Shown here: piece after piece, positions 10,723 to 22,338 of the stretch | Position numbering within the stretch: position 1 is the stretch's first letter | Layout: each line of letters opens with the position of its first letter | Assembly (NCBI GenBank): GCA_028023455.1 | Contig: JAQFVV010000012.1 | Span: forward strand, 9,148,499-9,212,498 | DNA length: 64,000 bases | DNA from: Epiperipatus broadwayi | Lineage: Eukaryota; Onychophora; Udeonychophora; Euonychophora; Peripatidae | Direction of reading: 5' to 3' | Made by a program: the position numbers and the translations under genes | Notes under the pieces: generated by a model | What the model saw: only the letters and a program-made list of their open reading frames with translations | What the model was told of the DNA's origin: nothing | Databases searched by the model: none

Positions 10723-12729
10723 GAATGGTAGGAGGCAAATATATATATATACAAATCACTAATAGATTTATTTATACATCTATTCACACACACACATACA
10801 TATATATATATTCAATATAATACTCATGCTATACTATTGAAGTCAGGACATGAAAACCACCATTTGTTAATTAATATACATTAGAAGTTAACAGTATTTG
10901 ACTGATCATAATAACATTACATATATACACATGTATGGTGTATATATATATACTGGCCATACAAATTCATAATTTTAAATGTAAATGAACATACATATAT
11001 AAATATAAAATTATAACTACTACGATCATGTATTTTTATTCTACAGTTTTTTTTTAAAATTCTACACACCACTTTTTTTTTTTGTACTATTAAAATCACT
11101 GTTTTCAATTGCTCTTGTAGGCAAAGTAGGCTTCTCAAGCAGTGATAACCTGGTTATCTTTCTGTCATTGTCCAGTAACAGATGTTAAGGAAGGGTGTAT
11201 TGTTCTTTGTCTAAACTATAGTATACTGCTTGCATTTTATCAAAAAGCTTTGTGGGGTCATTAACATATGAACTTAAAAGCATTAAAGAAGCATTATATT
11301 AAATATTTTATAGTAGGGTAATATTTTTTCCTTTTTTTTTATAAAAAAAAGCCAAATGTCTAAAACTATACTTTTATGTAAACGTGTGTGTTTATATATA
11401 TATATAAAGCTTCATATATAAGCACACATAAGACAGGAAGATTTTCCAAGTCTTTTTGAAAGAATTTTTTGCTTGAGCAATTAAGGATAAATAGTTGTTT
11501 TTTTTTTTGTAAGTTGCAAGATGTAGAAAAGACGCTTTCTAATATGTGGAAAATAAAATAGAGATAATCAGAATATTTATTATCAAAAACAGTATCGCAT
11601 GATTTTTTTCATATGCATAAGGTTTCTAAGAGAAGTAAATTATTTTCATTCCATTCTATGGCCATCTACTAGAGGAATCCTGAGTAATTAATGGCCACCA
11701 GTGGTATAGTGTTATAATATCACATCTTTTAATGATAATGGTCTGAAAAAATGAATATTATATCTTTGTACTCTTTACATGCCCAAATAATTACTCAGGT
11801 TTACACAGATGGTTCCATAATAGGGTGATAAGAATTACTTTTGGAAAAACATTATTGTTATATAAGACTGGCTCCTTTCTTCACTTATAAGCAATAAAAT
11901 AGGCATTGTTTTAGTCTACATCAATTTGCTAAATAGATTCATTATAAGACAAGTCTTCGCACGCATTAATTGCACTTCATTCATGTGGGCAAGCGCTTGG
12001 GGGTGCTAAAGCTTTTTTGCTGCAATGCAAACAAATAACTTGAAAGTTTAAATATCCTAATATTTTAAACTCAAATCAAATTACTTGTCTACAAATATAG
12101 GTTTAAAATTCAATCAAAACTATATTTTAGTAAGCTTAATTGTAAGCTAAGCAGCATTGATTTTTGAATTTTTAATATTAATGATTTTCCACTCATAGCT
12201 AATAAACATTTATAAAATTTAAAAAAAGTCACACATGCGCATACATCATATATTGAATATACATTAATTGTTCAAATATTATCCAAATAAAAATTAGATC
12301 TAGGTTCACTTTAAAAAGTATTTCATTAAGTTTCTCTGAGTATTATAGATGGTGTTTGTGCCATGGCATGTTATAATGATATTAATGTTATTTTTGTTTG
12401 GTTACTGTAGTGAATGGACAACAGAAACACAAAGTTCTGTGAGGAAATTTCTTTGAAGTATATAACTCTCGAGACTAACATCAATATCTTGAAATAAGAA
12501 AAGGTAGCAACAAACAAAGAATCCAATATTGTCATCCTGCAAGATTCATGGCAAGATTTGAAATATTATTTGAATATTTTGCATATAATTAATATTATCA
12601 CAGTAAATGGTTGTAAAATTTTCAATCTAATCTTATAAAAGTTGTGAAGTTGATTTGTAGAAAATTGTCTGAGTAAGTTAAAATTGTCAAATAAATTTGT
12701 TATTTAAGGTCAGTCATATATATATATAG
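10723..12729. other. A+T-rich DNA with microsatellites
   Basis: AT and CA/TA runs occur at 10740-10751, 10785-10811 and 11395-11404. No coding or RNA gene signature is visible. GC rises toward the right, where the 5' part of the RTE element begins. Confidence 0.55.
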
Positions 12730-13149
12730 GCTGCAGAAAGGAGTTTGCTATTAACTGAAAGGAGACCCTTTGATTCCTCTTGGAGGCCTTAAAGGAACCG
12801 AGCAGGGCAAATTCCTAACGTCCACTCCATACGTTCTTGTCGTTGCAGCTGTTATTACTATGTGATTATTCATATAGTATACAAACATGGATGGGCTGCT
12901 CACCAACACGCATTAGCCAGCGTGGTGAGTTTATTGGCTTTTTACCTCTGAGTTTAAGATCAAGAAACACCATGGTCTTTCTTCTCAGTGCCTGATAAGG
13001 CAGAATGAATGTTTGAGTAAATGATAAATATTTTTCCAATACATATATACAATTGAGACAGACAAAAATAAAGCATGGCCCTTATTCCCAGGAGGCTGTA
13101 AAGTCACCAACCAAGGCAGCGGTTGGTGGCCGAAGGCGGAGGGTGCTAA
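12730..13149 (+). other. Presumed 5' untranslated region of the RTE LINE
   Basis: This segment is richer in G+C than the surrounding DNA, especially 12730-13000 and 13090-13175 (for example GGTTGGTGGCCGAAGGCGG). A TAA at 13147-13149 closes the frame just before the coding region. Autonomous LINEs carry an internal promoter in this region, but I see no specific motif to name. Confidence 0.5.
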
Positions 13150-16011
13150 GAATCCCCTGATTGCGGACCCAGGCTGCCATTTGATGATGACTTTTATTTA
13201 GGTACTTACAACTGCAGATCACTTTCAAGTGAAGGAAGATTGCAAGAATTAGAAGAAGAACTGTCTTATATTAAATGGGACATTATTGGACTTTGTGAAG
13301 TTAGAAGAAAAGGAGAAGAAACAATTGATTTAAAAAGTGGACATATACTCTATTATAAAGGCACACATATTGGAAATACAAGTGGAGTAGGATTCATTAT
13401 AAATAAAGAGTGGAAGAACAATATTGTGGAGATTGATGGTGTATCGGACAGAGTGGCAAGATTAGTTATACAACTTAATAGCAGATACCAAATGCAGATA
13501 ATTCAGGTTTATGCCCCAACAAGTTCTCATAGTGATGAAGTAATAGAAGATTTTTATATGGATGTACAAAAGGCTTTTGATCAGAGTAAACAACATTTTA
13601 AAATTGTTATGGGAGACTTTAATGCTAGAATTGGTAGACAAATGAAAGATGAAATTGCTGTAGGTAATTTTGGTTATGGTGATAGAAATGAGAGAGGACA
13701 TAGACTTGTGGAGTTTGCAGAAAAAGAAAAACTTTATATTATGAATTCATTTTTTGAGAAAAATGTTAAAAGGAAATGGACATGGAAGCATCCAAATGAA
13801 GGTACAGCAGAATTGTATTATATTTTGACTAACAGAAAATACATATTTCAAGATTGTAATGTTCTTAATAAATTTAACACAGGAAGTGATCATCGATTAG
13901 TAAAGTGTAAGTTATGTGTTAATGTAAAACTAGAGAGACAAAAATTATTAAGAAAAACAATATTTACAGTTGATATTCCTAATCTTCAGAAACATTCTAA
14001 TGAATTTAAATTAGAACTTACAAATAGGTTTCAAGTGTTAGGAGATTTTGAACATGATTCAGATTTGAATGAAATTAATATGAAAATAGCTGATACACTT
14101 TTAAAAACTGCAACAAACATAGCTGGTAGAAAAAAGCAGCAATTGACTAATAAAATTTCTACTAAGACTAGAGAATTTATGAAGAAAAGAAGGAATATGA
14201 AGATATACAAAAATGATGTATTAAAAAGAATTGAATATCTCGAATTTTGTAAAATGGTACGGGAAAGAGTTGAAAATGATATAAGAAAGTATAACTGTGA
14301 AATAGCAAGGAAAGCTGTAGAAGAAAATAAAAGTCTCAAAAATGTTAAACAACATTTTGGTATTGGTAGGAAATTTATATCTGCAATAAGAAAAAAAGAT
14401 GGAATTATTACTAAAAAGAGAGATGACATCATGAAATTGGTAGAAGATTTTTATCAAGAATTATATAGTAATAAAGAACAAGTACCTCCTATATCTATTA
14501 CATCTTCCAAATTGCCCAGAATTTTAAATGAAGAAGTGAGATATGCAATTAAGTGTATGAAGAAAGGAAAGGCTCCAGGAAATGATGGAATTATAATTGA
14601 TATATTAAAAGAAGCAGGTGAAGAAATAGAAACAATTTTAGCAAAGTTATATACCAAATGTCTAAATGATAAAGATGTACCAGAAGATTGGAAGAATGCA
14701 GTAATAATATTAATATTTAAAAAAGGTGATAAAGAAGATATTAGAAATTACAGACCTATCAGCCTTTTATCAGTTTTATATAAAATTTTTACCAAGATAA
14801 TTACAACTCGTCTATAGAGAACTTTGGATTTCCACCAACCAAGAGAACAAGCTGGATTTAAAAGTGGTTTTAGTACAATAGATCATATCCAGGTATTGAG
14901 AGAAGTCATAGAAAGGACAAACAAATATGAGTTGTCATTAAGTTTTGGATTTGTAGATTATGAAAAGGCATTCGATTCTATACACATTTCTTCAGTGATT
15001 AAAGCATTGGATCATCAAGATATAGATCCAGGATATTGTCATATTTTAAAGAATATTTATAAAAATGCAACAGCAACAATTAGATTACATAATGATACTG
15101 GAAAAATCAACATTGAGAAAGGTGTAGGACAAGGTGACTCCATATCTCCAAAACTCTTTACAGCAGTGCTGCAAGAAGTATTTTGTGGATTAAAATGGGA
15201 AACTAAAGGAGTGAAAGTAAATGGAGAGTATTTAAGTCATTCAGATTTCGCAGATGATGTAGTTGTTTTTGCAAATAATGCTTCAGAGCTGCAGGAAATG
15301 TTGCAGGAGTTAGCAGATGAAAGTAGAAAAGTAGGACTAAGGATAAATGTTAAAAAGACTAAAGTAATGTTTAATCGATTTGCTCAAAATATGAGAATAA
15401 AGATTGATTATGAAGAATTAGAAGAAGTTAACAGTTACAAATACCTTGGTCAGATTATTAATACAGATGGAAACATAATGGAGGAAATTAATCATAGAAT
15501 TAAACTTGGTTGGAGTGCTTTTGGTAGAAATAACTTGATACTAAAAGGAAATATGCCTATGTGTTTGAAAAGGATGGTTTTTAACAAATGTGTTTTGCCA
15601 GTTCTGACTTATGGATCTGAGACTTGGACACTTAATAGAAGAGCAATACAGAGACTTCAGACCACTCAAAGGAGTATGGAGAGATGTATGTTGGGAGTAA
15701 CAAGAAGAGATCGAAAACGCAATGTATGGGTAAGACAACAAACAGGTGTTACTGACCTTATTGAAAAAATTAAAAGATTGAAATGGAGTTGGGCTGGACA
15801 TATTGTTAGAAGAGATGATAATAGATGGACAATTGAAATTTTAAACTGGATTCCAAGAGATTGTAAAAGACCCAGAAAGAGACCACATGTGAGAGGGATG
15901 GATGAAATAAGAAAGCATGCATGGGTGATGTAGAGAAGAGAAATTAAAGAATGGAGAAGATGGATTGAACTTGGAGAGACCTTCATTCTGCAGTGGACTG
16001 ATAATGGTTGA
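13150..16011 (+). pseudogene. RTE endonuclease/reverse transcriptase with two stops
   Basis: The frame runs 954 codons from 13150 to the TGA at 16009-16011 without any frameshift, close to the usual length of single-ORF RTE proteins. An APE-type endonuclease comes first: TYN (13204), GLCEVRR with the metal-binding Glu (13297), MGDFNAR (D and N near 13615), and SDH (13885-13893). The reverse transcriptase follows, with KAPGNDG (14570), FVDYEKAFD with the first catalytic Asp (14956), GVGQGDSISP, and FADD (15247-15258). TAG at 14815-14817 replaces what is usually Glu between finger motifs. TAG at 15931-15933 replaces Trp near the C-terminus. The Asp expected in the (I/L)DYIL motif is Tyr (13816-13818). 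No true start codon is certain. A TTG lies at 13240, and an ATG may have been lost upstream. Confidence 0.93.
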
Positions 16012-16022
16012 TGATGATGATG

Positions 16023-18600
16023 CCTAAAATAAAATAGCCTTTAATAGAGGTCACTGCTGAGTAAGGATCTCTCCTATAGACCTTAAAAGCAGTAAAAGTC
16101 ATAACTCAAAATCAAAGAAAAAAAGTTTTATTTTTTTTATTTGAAGAGAAGTTTTATTTTCAATCATCATACTTATCAGTTATCAGGTATTGAGAGTTCC
16201 ATCTCTGTTTTATTCTATAGTTAAGAATAGATAAATATCCATTTAATGACCAATAATAAACCATTAGTTGGTTATAAGCCTTCAATCTAATAATAGTACA
16301 GGAAATATAATATGTATTTTCTGCAGAGTAACTTATATTCACGAATTCATGAACAACTTATCAATGAAGGACAAATATCTTTCTAATATTCTTCTACAAT
16401 GGTTTACATAAACTATTTCCCCCTAACATTCTAAAAAATGTTATCATCCAGTCTTTGATTAATTTTTTTTTTTTAAGAACACATCTTGTTGTCTAGTTGA
16501 CAATTGTCTTATTAATCCAGAATTTAGCCTCTCATTATTATATTTATAGCACATTCTTTATTTCCTAAACCTCAATATTATTCCTAACACGCTTCTTTAA
16601 TCATTCATTCTGTCACATGTAATTTTGTTTTATGATAAAATGAAAACTGTTTTATAACCGCACACATACAGAGATACAAATGTATATAGAGAGAATGAGA
16701 TCATATTTTTATTAAATGAATTTTAAAAAATATAATAAAATCAATCAAAAGTTTTAGATAAAAACAATTTAAAAAAAGACTTCGCTTTTTTATATAAACA
16801 GATAATAATAAATGTATTCATAGCTACTACATCCCTCCTCCCCCCAACAATTCTCCACTCTATCCTCTTCTTTTTATAATAATTATAACTATCTAAACCC
16901 ATCTGGAGCATCTTGGATGATGTTTTTCTTAAATTATTATCCTAATGAGAAATTTATTCATTTCTTCTTTTTTAAGTTTCCATAATTTAGTGACTAGATT
17001 TAAAATACTGTTTCACAAAAAGCAAACAAACAAAAAAAAAAAGAAAAGATATTTGAATAAGGAAGTATCATGGGGTGTGAGAATTTTCCCAGATTGAGTT
17101 CTTTTCTCAATTGCATTTCGGTTGAAGTTTTGAATTAGGGAAGATTCTTCTCTTATGATTTTTAAGTTTTGATCCAAATAGACTATTCTATTAAAAATTC
17201 ATCTAAGTACAAGGGTTAGAGGTTGAGAACTAACCATCCAGAAAAATTAAAAAAAAAAAAAACGTTAATCAAAAAGATATTATCATATAAACAAAAAAGT
17301 CAGAGAAGAAAGAGACTTGAAAAATAAAAAATTGTTTTAAAAATGTTTTCTAAAAATATTATCTTTTATAATCTTCCTAAAGCATCTAGAAGAGCTGCAA
17401 TATATTGATTCTAATTAGTAACTCTTGAATTTTGAACAATTTGATTAGAGATGCTAATCAGCTAGAAATTATTGCAAATATTTTCAAAATTTTATAAACT
17501 TTAAATGGAAAGTGACTCAAAAATAATCTTGATAAAGAATAAAGAGATTTCTTTTAAAATAAAAATGTAATACTTATGCATTCTTCAGATAAGACCATGG
17601 GTTAAAAAATAAAACTTATCAACTTAAATATATGAAAATTGATTTTTTTAAAAAGAAATATAGTTATAATAATTTCCATAATAAACTTTTCACTTATATA
17701 CTGGTTCATAAGTTATTTATATAGAATAGATAAAACATCCTTTAAATACCCCATATCAGGATAAAATCCTCTTTAACATATGCTATAAAGATATTACAAA
17801 GGACTAGGCATTTCTTAAAAGTTTGAGTACTCTTCTATTTTTATTTTGTCTTGAACCTGAGAACAGCTATATACCCATTTACAAGCCAGCATTAGATGGC
17901 TAGATGAATTAACTGAGAGCCAAATACGTAAAAGAAAATCCTATGCCTGAGATTGGAAATTGGAAAAAAAAACATTCAAACTCAATTCATTCTAGGTTTG
18001 GATCATAAAAATTTTCACCAACAGACTCTTTTTAGGTTAAAGGACTTCAATAGTCATTTTCTAGTAAAGAACTGCTTAAAACCATTTTTATTTGATCTGA
18101 TACTCTCCCAATATATTTTCCAATACTTAATGCCCCAGGAATCATCTTTTTCTTTTGTCATTTCATTTCTTAAGACTAAATTAAGATAAAGTTCTTCAAA
18201 CAGTACAATAAAAAATAACTTGAGTAAGGATTAAAGAAAGTAAAAATTTCATTAATATTTTAAAATGATGAGAAAAAAGATGGCATGTTTAACATTTTCA
18301 AATACTTAATCTTGATAAAAGATAATGCTTTCTGGTTTAATGAAAAATAAACCTTTAAACTAGCACAAAATTGCTCTACATAAATACTCTTCATGTAATA
18401 AAGATATATATGAGATGATGACCTGGACCAACTAATGAGTGCTGGTTCAGCACGAGATCCATCTTGGGAGTTACTTGTCTTTTATTGTATCTTTATTTAT
18501 ATGAAATTATTTAGGAAATAAAAAAGAATGGAGAAATATGGAAGTTTTCTATCTATAAAAAAAAAACACAAAATAATATCTTTAAAAATGGTAAATTGTC
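16023..18600. other. A+T-rich DNA, nothing recognised
   Basis: This 2.6-kb stretch contains homopolymer runs and a 78-codon frame at 17953-18189 with no family resemblance. A short more complex segment lies at 18410-18480 (GTGCTGGTTCAGCACGAGAT) whose origin I cannot name. Confidence 0.55.
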
Positions 18601-18689
18601 TAGCGTCGGTGGTCAGCACGGCCGCCTTGCAAGCGGTTGTCCCGGGTTCGCTTCCTGGCCCATGCTATGACACATGAAAAAAAAAAAAA
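18601..18689 (+). mobile_element. tRNA-derived SINE, short copy
   Basis: The copy has a partial A box (GGTGGTCAGCACGG), an anticodon-arm-like CCGCCTTGCAAGCGG and a B box (GGGTTCGCTTCC), followed by ATGCTATGACACATGA and a 13-A tail. The would-be anticodon is TGC, not TCC. An imperfect target duplication TGGTAAATT (18589-18597) / TGGTAATTT (18692-18700) flanks it. The acceptor-arm start is missing, so it is slightly 5' truncated or diverged. Confidence 0.85.
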
Positions 18690-19085
18690 GTTGGTAATTT
18701 TTTTTATTTATGGCTAATTCAATTCAGATAATCACTCAATTATTGATTAGAAAATAGGTATTTGCTATTCTTAGACAAAAAATTGCTAGAAACTCTAGTC
18801 ATTCAACAGTTAAGATATGATTAAATGTTTTATAAAAACTAGTGCAGCCACACACACACAAATTAAGATTAATTTTATAGAGGATTTGTTCCTATTATAT
18901 ATGTATCAGAGGTACAATATATATATTGTAAAATAAGTAATAAAAATTAAAATAATTTTTTCTAAGAGTAATATCTTAGAAATTTTTAAAACTGCTTCTT
19001 CAAATCTTGACCTGGTAATTATAAGTTAATTGGATAGTGGCACAACAGTTCTGAGGTAATTTCTTAAATTTCATACTTGGACTCC

Positions 19086-19116
<31 letters not shown>

Positions 19117-19690
19117 ACATTTTTCATGTCAATATATTGGTCCGAAGCTGAAACCCTCCTAAAGTATCATAAAGGCTAAAGAAGAAAAAAGATGAAGTCT
19201 AAACAGCTGCTACTGTTAAGAACTTTTGTCACATTGTCAAAATGATGGGAAACAGAGCTTAACACTTATCAAATGGGTCATCTTTATCTTGAAAAGAAAT
19301 TATAAAGAAATTTAGAATGATTTATTCCATTAAAAATGTATTTAATACTATATAAATATCCATGATTCTTACAATGAATTAATAATTAAATAAAGATTAT
19401 ATATATAGAGAAAAAAGTATTAATTGAAGATTTGTTTACAGCAGAATAATGTAAACAATTGAATTATTATTTCGTATTAGGTACAAACATAATGTACAGA
19501 GGTCCTTGTTCATCATGACTGATTGATTTTTGAAAAAATAAAATAATAAACAAATTCTGATAAAAATAATAAATAATCTTAAACATATCACAGCATAGTA
19601 AAATAGTAGTATCTATTTACATATGTATTGACATTATATTTATAATATACTATACACTTATTTACTTAACACTTTTTTTCTTAAATAATT
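18690..19690. other. A+T-rich DNA
   Basis: A T run followed by a ~22-base A run near 19086-19119 forms a simple palindrome. Nothing else is recognised. Confidence 0.55.
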
Positions 19691-19707
19691 ACAAAAATTA
19701 AGCTTTT

Positions 19708-19793
19708 TTTTTTTTCATATGTCAAAGCGTTGTTCCCCGGGCCAGCTGCTTGGAAGGTAGCTATGATAACTGCTCGGCCACCAACAACACTTG
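19708..19793 (-). mobile_element. tRNA-Gly-like SINE lacking the B box
   Basis: On the minus strand the copy reads GTTGGTGGCCGAGCAGTTA, then ATAGCTACCTTCCAAGCAG (anticodon loop with TCC), then a shortened T arm in which the B box is gone (GGCCCGGGGAACAACGC), and TTTGACATATGA plus a 13-base A tail. A perfect 17-bp target duplication with core AAAATTAAGCTTTT lies at 19691-19707 and 19794-19810. The perfect duplication implies recent insertion, so the B-box deletion probably happened in the source or during reverse transcription. Confidence 0.9.
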
Positions 19794-19932
19794 ACAAAAA
19801 TTAAGCTTTTATGTAAAAGAAAATAATTTTAACAAATACAAATTATGAATTACAAAAACTAATACAAAGTTACTTTTTATTTTCCCTTACTTATATTGAT
19901 TTGAAAAAACAAACAAAAACAAGTGCTGTTAT

Positions 19933-20046
19933 GTCTTGCATTGGTGGTCGAGAGGTCAGCGCGACTGCCTTGCACTTGCAGGCAGTTGCCCGGGTTGCGG
20001 GTTCGCGTCCCGGCCGAAGCTATGACACTTTAAAAAAAAAAAAAAA
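19933..20046 (+). mobile_element. tRNA-derived SINE, expanded-arm subfamily
   Basis: A perfect 13-bp target duplication CAAGTGCTGTTAT (19920-19932 and 20047-20059) frames a 114-bp body. It contains an A box (TGGTGGTCGAGAGGTCAGC), an enlarged anticodon arm (CTGCC, ten loop bases, GGCAG), a duplicated GGGTTGCGGGTTCGCG around the B box, the common tail GCTATGACAC, and 14 A residues. The same arm insertion is seen at 54803-54910, so these two form a subfamily. Its closeness to the minus-strand SINE at 19708 suggests independent insertions 120 bp apart. Confidence 0.93.
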
Positions 20047-20059
20047 CAAGTGCTGTTAT

Positions 20060-20769
20060 TTACTTTGCCTGGAGCAATTTTATGCATTTATTTTCTTTAT
20101 TACCAACTAGGGTATTTTTTTATATTATTAGATTTCATTATCCATTATTTGGCAATATTTTTTTACTACTCAAGAATTTTCACTTTTATAAACTAATAAT
20201 GACTATAATTTTTTAGCAAGAATATACATCTAAGCAAAATTAGTTAAAGTTTTTAAACTTTGAAATCAAAAACATATATACATATATATTCTTTTTGAAA
20301 AGCATAAGTGAACATAGTTTTCACATTTTCTCTTTGAAATTTAAAATTTGTTTTGGAGTTTAATAATCCTCAACAATTAAAAGTGTATTTTATCTGATTA
20401 AATATGTTAAGTTTTTATTTGCACCAATTCTTTTCTCTTTGAATTGCTATACTTTTAAATATAACCATTAATTTTAGTTCATTATTAATTATTTTTTGGA
20501 TACGTCAAACTGTGGCTAGAGGTTCTAAAAATTGTTTTATAAATGACAATTAGCGCCTGCATTTTATTCATTTGTAATAACCTGTAACTTTACACCATTT
20601 TTATTAAGTTCAAGATATATTGATGGAATACTGCAACTATAGAAAATATTTGTTTATAATAGATAACATGATGAAATTGAAATAACTACCATATTTTCAA
20701 ATCATTCACATTTGGGAGTAGGGCAGTGTGAAACATTAATTTTCAAATTTCTGGTTTTAGTTTTAAAAG
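20060..20769. other. A+T-rich DNA, nothing recognised
   Basis: No coding, RNA or repeat signal is visible on either strand. Confidence 0.55.
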
Positions 20770-21400
20770 AATTTTATTTAGGGAGAATATTGGTTTTTTA
20801 TACATTAACTTCTTAAAGTACATTGACTAAACAGGAGTCTATAATGTTACTACTGGGTTGATAGTGGATGATTTGTAGAGATATTAATCCTGGGTATGGA
20901 ATTAATCCTGTGGTTTATAGATCATTGTCATCAGCTATCTGGAAATGTATTGGGTTTTGGAATAGATTCCAGGTTTCTTCAAATAGAAACTTGGAGGAAA
21001 GGGTCATGTCTTTATGCTTGATTTTCTTTAAAAGAGATATGAATAGAATGTCTGGATCCGGCGGAGGAGTCGTGAAGACTAATTTGCATCTTACATTCCA
21101 GATAGAGTGGGTGAGAAATACTGACATTCTTATAATTGGAAACTTCTTATTTTGTAGAGATTCTTTTAGAGAAAGGATTCTGTAAATATCAATTTTTGTA
21201 TTTTGGAAAATTAAAAGTTTGATATTTCCAAGTCCGGTACATGATCGAACTATGTGGTCAAACGTATCATCTTGCCTCTTGCAGATTGGGCAGGTAGGAT
21301 CAATGTTGTTAAGAAATCTCTTGTGGTGGAGGAACCAGTTGGTATGCATGGCTCCCAGATTTACTTTTACTAGGTATTAAAAATTTAGGCTCTAAAGCTA
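20770..21400 (-). pseudogene. LINE C-terminus with zf-RVT zinc finger, truncated
   Basis: The minus-strand frame from about 21385 to 20915 encodes NLGAMHTNWFLHHKRFL, then CPICKRQDDTFDHIVRSC (a C-x2-C-x8-H-x4-C finger of the zf-RVT type found after the reverse transcriptase of many LINEs), then about 90 residues to a stop at 20915. It is open for more than 150 codons, so it is less decayed than the other old fragments. The reverse transcriptase proper is absent, and the sequence turns A+T-rich and unrelated upstream of about 21400. The 3' limit is uncertain. It is clearly a non-LTR element. I would place it near L1/Tx1-like LINEs, with low certainty. Confidence 0.8.
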
Positions 21401-21794
21401 AGAACTTGAAAATCGAAGTAATTCTATGATTAGTGATGCCAAGCATTGGTATAATTGAGATGATTTCAGAGTTGATTAATGAAGTTGCAAAAAATTTTTT
21501 GATGAAAATTAATTATTACTTGATTGTTAATATTTGAAAAAATTCATATCTACCTAAATAAACCACATTTATATAATTATATATGACAGAATAAGCATCT
21601 TACAGTGTAGAAATTGTCATATCCATGATGTGAGATTCAGATCTGTTATCATATTATTTTTTTTCCAGATGAGTATTTCATGAAACAAGAAAATCTTTGG
21701 CGCCATTATTAGTCATTAATGCAAATTTATATATCTAAAAGGTGGAAGGATTACTTTTGGTAAAAATATCTTAATATGAAATATGTGTATAGAT

Positions 21795-22190
21795 TTGTGT
21801 TTTATCATTTCTTACTTATGAATATGAGACTTAGATAATAAATAAAAAAGCACTACAGAAACTTCTGATTACTTAATGAGGCATGGAAAGATATTTTAGG
21901 AATAATAAAGATTGAAAATAAAGTACATGGGTGTGATAATAAAAAAGTATCACCAACATCATTGAAAAAATTGAGTGATATAAAACTAGGCAAGGTATTC
22001 GATCCTAAGAGACTGTAAAAGACTTAGGATAAAAAAACCATATATAAAAAAAGATATGAGTGAAATAAAGAAGTTTTCTAATGAGATGTAAAAAAGAGAG
22101 GCTAAGAATTAGAGAAACTGGATTAAACTTGAAAATATTTTTATCCTATGATAGATAGATGTTTAAAAGTGATGAAGATAAGAGAATATA
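21795..22190 (+). pseudogene. Highly decayed RTE LINE 3' fragment
   Basis: Scattered matches to the C-terminal region of the RTE protein at 13150-16011 occur in the right order and frame shifts: a counterpart of TYGSETW near 21818, ALQKL near 21850, MER near 21883, IEKI near 21972, DPKRL near 22000, and a trailing RE-like LRIRETGLNL segment near 22105. The segment ends in GATGAAGATAAGAG where the intact element has its triplet repeat. Many stops and deletions are present. Probably a 5'-truncated copy, much older than the one at 12730. Confidence 0.6.
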
Positions 22191-22310
22191 AATGAAATAA
22201 TTAATAAATAACTCATTATTATCAGTCAATCATATATATTATTTATAATACTTCACTCATATACACTTTAATGCAATTAATTTTCTTAAAAACTTCTTTA
22301 TTTTCTTACA

Positions 22311-22338
22311 GTTTCGACTGTCCAGCAGTCTTCTTCAG
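22311..22338 (-). other. Hammerhead-like core of a Penelope-type 3' end
   Basis: On the minus strand CTGAAGA (fitting CUGANGA) is followed by A, a perfect 5-bp stem GACTG/CAGTC with loop CTGGA, and GAAAC. This CTGAAGAAG...GAAAC pattern is common in the terminal repeats of Penelope-like elements. Flanking DNA shows no protein match. A decayed terminal fragment is the simplest explanation. Confidence 0.4.

Larger units (their letters stand above)
12730..16022 (+). mobile_element. Near full-length RTE-type LINE
   Basis: A plus-strand non-LTR retrotransposon of about 3.3 kb. It has a G+C-richer 5' region, one long frame for endonuclease plus reverse transcriptase, almost no 3' UTR, and a 3' end of repeated TGA/ATG triplets (16009-16020), a hallmark of the RTE clade. 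The protein resembles the HmRTE-like 'endonuclease-reverse transcriptase' group known from arthropods. The right end is firm, because the truncated copy at 45412-45888 ends in the same triplet repeat. The left boundary is inferred from composition only. I could not identify a target duplication. Two nonsense codons make it dead in cis, but it appears young compared with the other LINE debris here. Confidence 0.85.

Noticed and set aside
14031-14432. 133-codon minus-strand frame inside the RTE element
   Set aside because: It is the antisense shadow of the long reverse transcriptase frame.
17953-18189. 78-codon plus-strand frame
   Set aside because: Composition follows the local A+T bias, there is no recognisable motif and no supporting context.
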